From Paenibacillus sp. PK3_47 (lineage in GTDB: Bacteria; Bacillota; Bacilli; Paenibacillales; Paenibacillaceae), in the NCBI RefSeq assembly GCF_023520895.1, contig NZ_CP026029.1, forward strand, positions 3,720,001 through 3,784,000: a stretch of 64,000 nt of DNA, read 5' to 3'. Every line of letters starts with the position of its first letter. Position 1 is the first letter of the stretch. The notes beneath the pieces were generated by a model. It made no database searches, was not told where the DNA came from, and was given only the letters and a program-made list of their open reading frames with translations. Made by a program: the position numbers and the translations under genes. This document shows positions 45,055-53,444 of the stretch, one piece after another.

Positions 45055-45085
45055 GGCCATGGACGATGACGTCCATGGCCTTTTT
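45055..45085 (+). terminator. Terminator/attenuator before the RNA-repair operon
   Basis: Perfect 11-bp stem (GGCCATGGACG with CGTCCATGGCC, loop ATGA) followed by five T, ending 32 nt before the nucleotidyltransferase start. I see no obvious separate promoter between it and that gene, so read-through may control the operon. Confidence 0.85.
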
Positions 45086-45117
45086 GCATACTTGAAGATC
45101 TGAAGGGAGAGAAGAGA

Positions 45118-45936
45118 ATGACCGAAATAGAACAATCCATCCTGGGCGAGCTGCGCCGAATAGAGTCAGAAGATAATGTCCGTATTCTGTATGCCTGCGA
45201 GTCCGGCAGCCGGGCCTGGGGATTTCCGTCAAGGGATAGCGATTATGATGTGCGGTTTATCTATTTGCGGCGACCGGAGGACTATCTCTCGATTTTTGAA
45301 CAGCGGGATGTCATTGAACGCCCAATCAGCGATTTGCTGGATATTAACGGCTGGGATCTGAAGAAGGCTCTCTTGCTGTTCCGCAAATCCAATCCGCCGC
45401 TGCTGGAGTGGCTGCAGTCCCCGATCAAGTATGAAGAAAATTATAAGGTGGCTGAGCAAGTCCGCAGTCTTTCACCGCTTAGCTTCTCGCCCAAGTCCTG
45501 TATTTACCACTATCTGAATATGGCCAGGGGCAATTACCGGGAGTATCTTCAGGGCAGTGAAGTCAAAATCAAAAAATATTTCTATGTGCTTCGGCCGCTG
45601 CTGGCCTGTGCCTGGATTGAGAAATACGGTGAGGTTCCTCCCCTGGATTTTACAGTGCTGGTCAATGATCTGATTCCGGAAGGCAGCGAACTGAGTGACA
45701 CTATACAAAAACTGCTCCTCCGCAAAATGTCCGGTGATGAGCTGAATCTGGAGCCCCGGCTGGATGACATTAACGATTATCTGGAACGGCAGATCTCTCA
45801 TTTTGAAGCAGCGGCTCCCCGTTTAGATTCGGGTAATGGTATAGCAGATGACACGCTGGATGAGCTGTTCCGCAGTGCGCTGCTTGAGGTATGGGGGCAG
45901 GAGAGCCGCTGGACTGCAGCGAGGCCCGATCAATGA
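45118..45936 (+). CDS. RNA-repair nucleotidyltransferase (RlaP / YcgL-like)
   Basis: 272 residues, polymerase-beta superfamily. The active-site segment ESGSRAWGFPSRDSDYDVRFIY contains the GS motif and the D-x-D metal ligands; GWDLKKALLLFRKSNPPLLEWL follows, as in the RlaP family (PF10127) that is repeatedly linked to RNA repair. It probably adds nucleotides to damaged RNA ends. AAGGGAGAG precedes the ATG. The Hen1 gene starts 24 nt after the stop, so it leads a five-gene operon: nucleotidyltransferase, Hen1, Pnkp, Tpt1, Mug. Confidence 0.87.
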   Translation: MTEIEQSILGELRRIESEDNVRILYACESGSRAWGFPSRDSDYDVRFIYLRRPEDYLSIFEQRDVIERPISDLLDINGWDLKKALLLFRKSNPPLLEWLQSPIKYEENYKVAEQVRSLSPLSFSPKSCIYHYLNMARGNYREYLQGSEVKIKKYFYVLRPLLACAWIEKYGEVPPLDFTVLVNDLIPEGSELSDTIQKLLLRKMSGDELNLEPRLDDINDYLERQISHFEAAAPRLDSGNGIADDTLDELFRSALLEVWGQESRWTAARPDQ

Positions 45937-45960
45937 CAGGAATAAGGAGTGATGCAGACG

Positions 45961-47427
45961 ATGCATTTAATTATAAAAGCGGCAGGGGAAGGGGCGGGAA
46001 TGCTCTCCCACCTGCTGGCCAAAAACCCGAATAATCTCTACGACCGGAACGATAAGGAAGCCAGGGTACGGATTGTGTTCACTTCTTCTTCCGAAGAGGA
46101 AGCGGAGGCTGTCATTTACGTTACGCCTGATCCTGTGGAACTGGTAAAAGGGGCTTCTGCAGCCCACAGTGATATTACGCAGTATATCAACGACCGTGAA
46201 TTTGTAACGAGCAGCCTGTTCTGTTCTTATATCCGCGCCGCGCTCGGGACTGCCCTTAACGGCAAGCCTAAAGAAGCTGTTTTACCCTGGGTTGAGTATC
46301 CCTTGACGCTTACGCTGTCGTTCGGGCCGGTAGCCTCCAATTTGCCTGACCACACGCTGGAGGAACTGTTCTCGGCACTGGGTTACAAGGTACAGGTGGA
46401 ACGCGGAAATGCGGAATATTCCTTTGACCTGAAAAACCGCAGCTCCGTCCGTTATCTGAAGCTTACGGGGAAGCAGACACTGCAGACTGCACTCAGACAG
46501 CTGTTTGTGCTGATTCCGGCGCTGGATGATTATAAGCACTACTATATCAGCGGGGAAGAAGTGGACAAGATCAGACGGTATAGCGAAGGCTGGCTGGAAG
46601 AACATCCGCTGCGCGGGCTGATTCTTAAGCGTTCACTGCGTTTCGCCGATGCGATCAAGCAGTATGAAAGTCAGGCGGGCAGAGGGGCTGCCCGGAAAAT
46701 TACAGAAGCGGGACCTGTTCCGGAGGCTGAAGGATTAACGGAGGATTCAGGCGGAGCACCTGCGGAACCTGCCTTCCAGGGGGATAAACCGCCGGTACCC
46801 GAGCCTCCCAAGGTCCGCTTGAATGATCTGCGTTATGCAGCTATTGCTGATGCGGTAGAGAGTCTTGATGCCAGGGGGAGTGTTGTTGATTTCGGCTCCG
46901 GCGAAGGCAAGCTGTCTGCCATCCTGGGCAGTGTGCCGGGTGTGCGGGAGATTAAAGCGGTGGAGCCTTCCGCGGTGTCACAGCTGCGTGCCTTGGAGCG
47001 TTTTGCCAAGCTGGAAGGCAAGCCGGGTGTAATTGTGCCTGAGCCGGTCACGGGCTCGCTGTTCTATTTCGATGAGTCTCTGCGCAGCAAGGATATAATA
47101 ATTCTCTGCGAGGTTATTGAGCATATTGACGAGCATAGACTCGGCAGAGTGATGAATACTATTTTGGCACAGTACGCCCCAAGGACTTTAATTGTCACCA
47201 CACCAAACAAGGAGTATAACGCGGTGTATGAGATGGACAGGGAGGAGATGCGCCACGGGGATCACCGTTTTGAGTGGACCCGGGAGGCTTTTGCCGCGTG
47301 GTGCGCAGGCTGGACAACGGAATTTGATTATTCGGCAGAAATAAGGGGCATCGGCGAAAGTTCGGAAGAGTTCGGCTGCCCGACCCAGATGGCCATATTT
47401 ACAAAGGAGGCAGCATCCCATGACTGA
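45961..47427 (+). CDS. hen1: Bacterial Hen1, 3'-terminal RNA ribose 2'-O-methyltransferase
   Basis: 488 residues. I chose ATG 45961, 9 nt after AAGGAGTG; the frame opens at GTG 45949. The N-terminal half (MHLIIKAAGEGAGMLSHLLAKNP onward) is the Hen1-N domain that activates the Pnkp ligase. The C-terminal half is an AdoMet methyltransferase with VVDFGSGEGKLS (about 302-313) and the Mn2+-binding set EVIEH (about 383-387) plus HGDHRFEW. It 2'-O-methylates the 3' end of a cut RNA before ligation, which marks the repaired site against recutting. The stop overlaps the Pnkp start by 8 nt, matching the known stable Pnkp-Hen1 complex. Confidence 0.96.
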   Translation: MHLIIKAAGEGAGMLSHLLAKNPNNLYDRNDKEARVRIVFTSSSEEEAEAVIYVTPDPVELVKGASAAHSDITQYINDREFVTSSLFCSYIRAALGTALNGKPKEAVLPWVEYPLTLTLSFGPVASNLPDHTLEELFSALGYKVQVERGNAEYSFDLKNRSSVRYLKLTGKQTLQTALRQLFVLIPALDDYKHYYISGEEVDKIRRYSEGWLEEHPLRGLILKRSLRFADAIKQYESQAGRGAARKITEAGPVPEAEGLTEDSGGAPAEPAFQGDKPPVPEPPKVRLNDLRYAAIADAVESLDARGSVVDFGSGEGKLSAILGSVPGVREIKAVEPSAVSQLRALERFAKLEGKPGVIVPEPVTGSLFYFDESLRSKDIIILCEVIEHIDEHRLGRVMNTILAQYAPRTLIVTTPNKEYNAVYEMDREEMRHGDHRFEWTREAFAAWCAGWTTEFDYSAEIRGIGESSEEFGCPTQMAIFTKEAASHD

Positions 47428-50032
47428 AAGACAGCAAGGGCAGCGGGTGATCCCTTTTCCGCATGGAGGGATTATTGTACTGGTGGGCCCTTCCAACAGC
47501 GGTAAAACGACACTTCTCCGCCGGCTGGTGGAAGAGGGAACGCTGCTGCAGACGGAAATCGTCTCCTCTGATGACTACCGGACGCTGGTAGGGGATATTG
47601 ATTACGTCGAATGGAAAGGCCGGCCCCGTGAGGAAGCGGATATTGTCTATAATGACTACCAGAAGCTGTCGAAACTGGCCTTTGAGGCAATGAATACGAT
47701 AGTCGGCATGCGCTGCAGGCTGGGCAGACTGACTGTGGTTGATGCCACCCATCTGCTGCCTGAATACCGTGCCAAATACATTGAGCTGGCCGCAAAGCAT
47801 GATCTGCCGTGTGCCGCCTGGGTCCTCGATGTGCCGGAGCAGATCCTGCTTGAGCGGGATAAAGGGCGTGAGCAGCCGCGCGGCAGACAGCGGGTGAAAG
47901 CGCAGTATGCCCAGTTCAGGCGTTCGCTGCGCGGTATGCGCGAGGAAGGCTTTGAATTCACTTATTTTCTGAAAGCAGAAGAGGATGTCCGGTTTATCCG
48001 AAAAGAGAACCCGCTGCTGCTGGATATCGGCGCCGGATTTGATGTCATTGGCGATATTCACGGCTGTTATGATGAAATGCTGGAGCTGCTCGGACAGCTT
48101 GGTTATACGCCTGATGATGAGGGTTTGTTCAGACATCCCGACGGAAGAACGCTGATCTCTGCCGGGGATGTAATGAGCCGCGGACCGAAATCACTGGAGA
48201 CGCTGAGCTTCTGGAAGCAGCATTGCGATGCCGGAGCCGCGCGGATGATCGACAGCAACCATGGCTGGAAAATTGCCCGCTATCTTGATGGCCGCAGCGT
48301 TACGCTCAGTCACGGAGACGAGAAGTTTGCTGCGGAACTTGCGCAGTATGCCCGGGATAACGGTGACGGGGCTGCGGATGCATTTAAAAAAGAAATGAAG
48401 CAGTTTCTGCTCTCTGCGCCAAGTCATCTGGTTCTGTGCAGTAACGGCGTGCGCAGGGTTGTTGTTGCCCATGCCGGCATCCGTGATGAATATATCGGCA
48501 AACAGTCCAGGCGGATTTCGGATTTCTGCCGCTACGGTGACACGGAGGGGACAGACGGCAGCGGGAAGCCTGTGCGCAAGGAATGGTATGTCGAGCATGA
48601 TTCCGGGGAGCTGATTGTCTGGGGCCATGATCCAAGACCATATCCTGCTGTGGTTAAGAATACGATTAACATTGATCAGGGGGCTGTCTTCGGAGGGGCA
48701 TTGACTGCATACCGTTATCCGGAAGGGCAGTTTGTCAGTGTCAAGGCACAGCAGGACTATGCCGGAGATCCGGACAGCCCGCTGATCCGCTGGGAGCGCG
48801 GCCGGTTCGCCCCGCCTAACTTGCGGAAATTCGTGGAGGGCTATTCCGTCATGACGGAAGCTTATGGTGAACTCTCTGTCCGCGGAGAATTCGTGAAAGC
48901 GGCTATAGACACGGTGTCACATTTTACAGTTCCGCTTGAGGAATTGGTCTACATTCCGCCGACGATGAGTCCGCCGGCTGTTTCTGCAGATGAGGCTTAT
49001 CTGGAGCATCCGCGCGAGGCTTTTGACTATTTCCGCGCCCAAGGCGTGCAGAAGATGATTGCTGAGAAAAAGCATATGGGCAGCCGGGCGGTGCTGCTGC
49101 TGTTCCGCGATGCCGGGGCTGCGGTATCCTATGTCGGACGCCCTACCCTGGGCACGATTTATACCCGGACAGGCCGCTCTTTCTTTGACAGCGCCACAGA
49201 AGCCGAGGTGCTCTCCAGGCTGAATGCCGATCTGCATGCTGCTGGTTATTTTGTCAAACACAGCACGGACCTGCTGCTGCTCGATGCCGAGATCATCCCG
49301 TGGAACCTGAAGGCGCGGGAGCTGATCGCGACCCAGTATGCCCATGTCGCGGAAGCTGCCCAGATGGACCGGGAGCATCTGTTGGAGAAGCTGAAGGAAG
49401 CGGAGCAGGCTGGCCGGGATGTATCCGGCTGGGTGCAGGAGATGGAAGAAAAGCTGAAGAATGCGCGGGTCTTCCGTGAGGCTTTTCAGAAATACTGCTG
49501 GGATGTCAGCGGACTGGAAGGGGTCAGGATTGCCCCGTTCCACACGCTTGCACACAGCGGGCAGAGTTATTTTGACCACAGCCATCTGTGGCATATGGAG
49601 CATAACCGCGAGCTGGCCGGCGTTTCGCCGCTGTTCATGGAGACGGAATACCGCATTATCAGCAGTGAAGCTGATGAGGCGGAGGTTATCCGCTGGTGGG
49701 AAGAAATGACTGAAGACGGCCATGAAGGGATCGTCATCAAGCCTGAGGTGTTCATCACCCGTAACGGCAAATCCATGATTCAGCCTGCAGTCAAAGTCCG
49801 GGGCCGCAAATATCTGCACATTATCTATGGCATGGATTACCTGCAGCCGGAACATCTGGCCAGGCTCAAGCAGCGCAAAACCGGTAAAAAAGAACGCCAT
49901 GCCCTCATGGAATGTGCGCTCAGCGCCGAATCGGTGGAACGCTTCATCCGCAAGGAGCCGGTGGAGCGGGTGCATGAGTGTGTCCTTGCCGCCCTGGCGC
50001 TGGAGTCTGATCCGGTAGATCCGCGGCTGTAG
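47420..50032 (+). CDS. pnkp: Polynucleotide kinase-phosphatase-ligase Pnkp
   Basis: 870 residues, the usual length of bacterial Pnkp. Kinase domain (1-170) with P-loop GPSNSGKT; 2',3'-phosphatase of the calcineurin type (about 210-480) with GDIHGCYDE, GDVMSRGP and SNHG; ligase/adenylyltransferase (about 500-870) with the nucleotidyl-acceptor motif EKKHMGSRA, later EGIVIKPE and the C-terminal PAVKVRGRKYL. It heals both ends of a broken RNA and, with Hen1, seals them. AAGGAGG lies before the ATG inside the hen1 3' end. Confidence 0.97.
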   Translation: MTERQQGQRVIPFPHGGIIVLVGPSNSGKTTLLRRLVEEGTLLQTEIVSSDDYRTLVGDIDYVEWKGRPREEADIVYNDYQKLSKLAFEAMNTIVGMRCRLGRLTVVDATHLLPEYRAKYIELAAKHDLPCAAWVLDVPEQILLERDKGREQPRGRQRVKAQYAQFRRSLRGMREEGFEFTYFLKAEEDVRFIRKENPLLLDIGAGFDVIGDIHGCYDEMLELLGQLGYTPDDEGLFRHPDGRTLISAGDVMSRGPKSLETLSFWKQHCDAGAARMIDSNHGWKIARYLDGRSVTLSHGDEKFAAELAQYARDNGDGAADAFKKEMKQFLLSAPSHLVLCSNGVRRVVVAHAGIRDEYIGKQSRRISDFCRYGDTEGTDGSGKPVRKEWYVEHDSGELIVWGHDPRPYPAVVKNTINIDQGAVFGGALTAYRYPEGQFVSVKAQQDYAGDPDSPLIRWERGRFAPPNLRKFVEGYSVMTEAYGELSVRGEFVKAAIDTVSHFTVPLEELVYIPPTMSPPAVSADEAYLEHPREAFDYFRAQGVQKMIAEKKHMGSRAVLLLFRDAGAAVSYVGRPTLGTIYTRTGRSFFDSATEAEVLSRLNADLHAAGYFVKHSTDLLLLDAEIIPWNLKARELIATQYAHVAEAAQMDREHLLEKLKEAEQAGRDVSGWVQEMEEKLKNARVFREAFQKYCWDVSGLEGVRIAPFHTLAHSGQSYFDHSHLWHMEHNRELAGVSPLFMETEYRIISSEADEAEVIRWWEEMTEDGHEGIVIKPEVFITRNGKSMIQPAVKVRGRKYLHIIYGMDYLQPEHLARLKQRKTGKKERHALMECALSAESVERFIRKEPVERVHECVLAALALESDPVDPRL

Positions 50033-50051
50033 AACAAAAGAGGTGAGAGTA

Positions 50052-50609
50052 ATGTTGAATCACAAGGCTGAAGTATCTCTCAGCAAATATATGACCAAGC
50101 TCCTCCGGCATACCCCGGAGGAAGCCGGGCTGATGCTTGACCCCGAAGACGGCTCCTGCCTGCTGGAAGATCTGCTGGCTGTAATAACAGCTGATCCCAA
50201 GTGGTCAGAAATTTCGGAGGCGGATATCCGCCAGGTGGCCGCAAACAGCGAGAAGCAGCGTTTTGCCCTTGAAGGGGACAGGATCAAAGCCAGATATGGG
50301 CACAGCCATACCAAGGTGGCATACAGTCCCGGCACGCCGCCGCCGGTGCTGTACCATGGCACTTATGAAGAGGCTTTATCCCTCGTTCTGAAGGACGGTC
50401 TGAAACCGATGGGCAGGCAGTATGTCCATTTATCGGAGGGTCTTCATTTTGCCAGCCTGGCCGGACGGCGCAGAGGCAGGCTGGTGCTGCTGGCGGTAGA
50501 TACGATTAAAGCTGCGGAGTCTGGTGTAACCTTCTATTATGCAGGCAACGAGGTGTGGCTGGCAGGGCCGGTTCCGCCTGAATGTATCACCCTGCACGAA
50601 GAAAATTAA
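50052..50609 (+). CDS. kptA: RNA 2'-phosphotransferase Tpt1/KptA
   Basis: 185 residues from ATG 50052; an in-frame GTG at 50043 lies inside the AAGAGGTGAG ribosome site. Transfers an internal 2'-phosphate from RNA to NAD+. Family marks: SLSKYMTKLLRHTPEEAGL, a winged-helix N-terminal lobe, VLYHGT, RQYVHLSEG and VTFYYAGNEVWL. It lies 19 nt after Pnkp. A 2'-phosphate junction is left by yeast-type ligation, not by the Pnkp/Hen1 route, so its presence here suggests the operon handles another kind of RNA end or another ligase's product. Confidence 0.93.
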   Translation: MLNHKAEVSLSKYMTKLLRHTPEEAGLMLDPEDGSCLLEDLLAVITADPKWSEISEADIRQVAANSEKQRFALEGDRIKARYGHSHTKVAYSPGTPPPVLYHGTYEEALSLVLKDGLKPMGRQYVHLSEGLHFASLAGRRRGRLVLLAVDTIKAAESGVTFYYAGNEVWLAGPVPPECITLHEEN

Positions 50610-50635
50610 TCCGCGGGAGCCGGGAGGGGAACAGG

Positions 50636-51151
50636 ATGAATGAGGTACGGGATCATCTGGATCACGGACTGCAGATTGTTTTTATCGGGTTCAATCCCAG
50701 CATCCGCTCGGGGGAGCTGGGCCATCATTATGCCAATCCGCGCAATAACTTCTGGCGGATTCTGGAGCGGTCCGGCCTGACAGACCGCCTGTATACAGCC
50801 GCCGAAGACGGCGAACTGCTGAAGCTGGGCTACGGCTTCACGAATATTGTAGCCCGGCCGACGGTAGGGGCGGAGGATATCACCCGTGAGGAATATACGG
50901 AAGGGCGGGAGCAGCTGCGCGCCAAGCTGGCACTTTACCGCCCGCAGATTGCCTGCTTTGTCGGCAAAGGCGTCTACACAGAATTCAGCCGCCGGAGCAA
51001 GGCCGGATGGGGCTTTCAGGAGAGTGTACCGGTTGTTGACGGTGTACGCGAGTTTGTGGCCCCGTCCTCCAGCGGGCTGGTCCGCATGCCGCTGGAGGAG
51101 ATCGTGGATATTTACCGGCAGCTGTATTTGTTCACGCAGGAGGGGAGTTAG
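50636..51151 (+). CDS. mug: G/U mismatch-specific DNA glycosylase (Mug/TDG family)
   Basis: 171 residues from ATG 50636 behind GGGAGGGG; the upstream frame has no ribosome site. Uracil-DNA glycosylase superfamily family 2: motif 1 FIGFNPSIRSGELGHHYANPRNNFW, then GFTNIV and the DNA-intercalating motif APSSSGLVRM (NPSGL variant). It removes uracil or ethenocytosine opposite G. Placed 26 nt after kptA with no terminator between, it looks co-transcribed with the RNA-repair genes, giving one unit for RNA and DNA damage. Confidence 0.9.
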   Translation: MNEVRDHLDHGLQIVFIGFNPSIRSGELGHHYANPRNNFWRILERSGLTDRLYTAAEDGELLKLGYGFTNIVARPTVGAEDITREEYTEGREQLRAKLALYRPQIACFVGKGVYTEFSRRSKAGWGFQESVPVVDGVREFVAPSSSGLVRMPLEEIVDIYRQLYLFTQEGS

Positions 51152-51164
51152 GGGGGCGCCATCT

Positions 51165-51460
51165 GTAAGTGGAATTTCTCCATTTAATTCTCCGATAAAT
51201 ACCGGTATTACAAAACTTGCTGGAAAAACTCCACTTAAATCTACCGGATGAGTCACTAACAGCCATTATCCACCTGAATAGCAGGAGAATTTCCAACTAA
51301 AGCTCATAAATAAGGAAAAAGGACCGAATTAGGTGGAGGAATTCCAACTGAGCTTTGTAGCGTTCCCGCTATAGCAGACTTTGCCGCACTCTAGTAATTA
51401 CATCAGCACTTAGAACACCTGCCGCTTACCCTTTTCCGGGGATCGGCAGACTTGCACTGA
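51165..51460. repeat. Dispersed intergenic repeat family A, copy 2
   Basis: Aligns along its length with 15731-16040, with the same shared blocks (TTAATTCTCCGATAAATA, GGAAAAACTCCACTTAAAT, GGAGAATTTCCAACTAAA, GAATTAGGTGGAGGA). It begins 14 nt after the mug stop. No ORF is supported. Confidence 0.85.
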
Positions 51461-51509
51461 TTGTGCCGGAGACCCGATCTCAGAGCGGCTAACAGCGGCG
51501 TGGTTTCAT

Positions 51510-51552
51510 CTCCAAAAAGAAATACCCCGCCCTTCATAAAGGGCGGGGTATT
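51510..51552 (-). terminator. Displaced wecA/tagO terminator and intron target hairpin
   Basis: A 14-bp perfect stem (AATACCCCGCCCTT with AAGGGCGGGGTATT, 4-nt loop). On the minus strand it is followed by TTTCTTTTT, so it is a minus-strand terminator. The only minus-strand gene it can serve is wecA, whose stop is 1.9 kb away across the group II intron. Confidence 0.88.
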
Positions 51553-51558
51553 GTTCTG

Positions 51559-53440
51559 GTACGCCCAGCATGGGCGTCATCTCTAGGGTGAAAGTCCCGA
51601 GCGGGGGCTGGCAAGCGCCTACCGTTAGCCAAGGGCAAGGGTGTCTACCGCGAGGTGGAATCTGAAGGAAGCCGGAGGCAAAAGCACGACCTGAGGTACA
51701 CGAATCCAATTTGAGGCGGTTGCAGCCGGATGAGTCACCTAGACATGACGAAATCCTAAGCTGCCAAGGGCTGCAATCGTAAACTTGGGCAGGTGCGGGC
51801 GGAAAGATGACGTTCTTATCTGGGGAGGCCTGTCCGGTATGCAAGGAAAAAAAACTTGTAACCGTAACCGAGAGGTTGCGCTGAACGGGCAGGAGTCAGC
51901 AGAGGCCATAGTACGTAAACTGTTGCAACAGTTTACGGAAGGGCTGAACCGAAAGGAGAGAGGAAACCGATGCGTTCGCATGAAGAGCAACGACAGCCGA
52001 ATATCTCGCAAGAGAGCTGCCAGCAAAGAGAAGCGGTGAAGCCGCCAGGGTATGCTGGAGCGCCGAGTTCTTCGTCGGCACAAACCGCCCCTCCCTCTCG
52101 CAAAGCAGCGAACAACTTGCTGGAGCGAATGCTCGAAGGAGACAACCTTCGGCTCGCGTATAAACGAGTGGTACAGAACGGAGGAGCCCCCGGTGTGGAC
52201 CATGTAACGGTAGCGAATCTACAAGCTTACTTGAAAACACATTGGGAACCGGTGAAAGCCGAACTTCTGGCGGGAACTTACAGACCTGCGCCAGTCAAAC
52301 GGGTGGAAATCCCCAAACCCGGAGGCGGCGTACGGCTGCTGGGCATCCCGACCGTGATGGACCGTTTTCTCCAGCAGGCTCTTCTACAAGTCATGAATCC
52401 GATCTTTGACGCAGAATTCTCGTGGTACAGCTACGGCTTTCGACCCGGGAAAAGTGCACATGACGCAGTAAAACAAGCGCAAAGATATATCCAAAAGGGT
52501 CTGAGGTGGGTCGTGGACCTCGATCTTGAGAAATTCTTTGACCGGGTAAATCACGACATGCTGATGGCGAGAGTGGCGCGGAAAGTGACAGACAAAAGAG
52601 TGCTGACACTGATTCGCGCGTATCTAAACGCCGGAGTCATGGTGAATGGAAAGCTGGAGCACAGCCAGGAAGGAACGCCGCAAGGCGGTCCGCTGAGCCC
52701 GCTTTTGGCAAACATTCTACTGGATGATCTGGATAAGGAATTGACCGTACGTGGCCTGCACTTTGTGCGCTATGCGGACGACTGTAATATCTTTGTGGCG
52801 AGCAAACGAGCTGGCGAACGGGTCATGGAATCGGTTAGCGGGTTTGTAGAAGGAAAGCTAAAACTGAAAGTGAACCGGGAAAAGAGTGCAGTCGCCAGAC
52901 CTTGGCACCGGAAGTTTTTAGGATTCAGTTTCCTGAGCCAGAAACAGGCAACCATTCGATTAGCACCGAAGACCATTTCGCGATTCAAGGAGAGAATCCG
53001 TGAACTGACAAACCGAACGTGGTCCATTTCCATGGAAGAACGAATTTGCCGACTAAACCGTTATCTGATGGGGTGGCTTGGCTATTTCCATCTAGCGTCG
53101 GCGAAGAAACACCTCCAAACGCTGGACCAATGGATTCGGAGAAGGCTGCGAATGTGCCTGTGGAAACAATGGAAGCGAGTGCGCACACGAATCCGCGAAC
53201 TCCGGGCGCTTGGGGTGCCTGAGTGGGCCTGTTTCACGATGGCCAACTCGCGGCGAGGCGCATGGGAAATGTCCCGGAATACAAATAATGCCCTCCCGAC
53301 TTCCTATTGGGAAGCGAAAGGGCTGAAAAGCTTGCTTTCACGTTACTTAGAGCTTTGTTAACCTTTTGGAACCGCCGTATGCGGACCCGCATGTACGGTG
53401 GTGTGAGAGGACGGGGGCTTGCAGCCTCCTCCTACTCGAT
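51559..53440 (+). mobile_element. Group IIC intron with intron-encoded reverse transcriptase
   Basis: The 5' end (GTACGCCCAGCATGGGCG, then AGGGTGAAAGTCCCGAG, CAAGGGCAAGGGTGTC, GGAATCTGAAGGAAGC) closely follows the domain I sequence of Oceanobacillus-type IIC introns, though GTACG replaces the usual GTGYG. Domain V is seen near 53371-53402 with a CGC-type triad (CCGCCGTATGCGG...CATGTACGGTGG), and domain VI ends in CCTACTCGAT near 53440. It starts 6 nt after a terminator hairpin, the normal IIC target. About 1.88 kb; ends are placed by consensus. RNA domains and ORF look complete, so it may be active. Confidence 0.93.
51970..53361 (+). CDS. ltrA: Group II intron reverse transcriptase/maturase
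   Basis: 463 residues behind AGGAGAGAGG. Reverse transcriptase fingers and palm include GAPGVDHVTV, GIPTVMDRFLQQALLQV, the first catalytic Asp in VVDLDLEKFFDRVNHD, EGTPQGGPLSPLLANILLDDLD, and the active site RYADDCNIFV. The maturase X domain follows (RLNRYLMGWLGYFHLA) and a basic C-terminus. There is no HNH endonuclease domain, as in class C proteins. It assists splicing and reverse transcription of the intron. Confidence 0.96.
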   Translation: MRSHEEQRQPNISQESCQQREAVKPPGYAGAPSSSSAQTAPPSRKAANNLLERMLEGDNLRLAYKRVVQNGGAPGVDHVTVANLQAYLKTHWEPVKAELLAGTYRPAPVKRVEIPKPGGGVRLLGIPTVMDRFLQQALLQVMNPIFDAEFSWYSYGFRPGKSAHDAVKQAQRYIQKGLRWVVDLDLEKFFDRVNHDMLMARVARKVTDKRVLTLIRAYLNAGVMVNGKLEHSQEGTPQGGPLSPLLANILLDDLDKELTVRGLHFVRYADDCNIFVASKRAGERVMESVSGFVEGKLKLKVNREKSAVARPWHRKFLGFSFLSQKQATIRLAPKTISRFKERIRELTNRTWSISMEERICRLNRYLMGWLGYFHLASAKKHLQTLDQWIRRRLRMCLWKQWKRVRTRIRELRALGVPEWACFTMANSRRGAWEMSRNTNNALPTSYWEAKGLKSLLSRYLELC

Positions 53441-53444
53441 CTTA

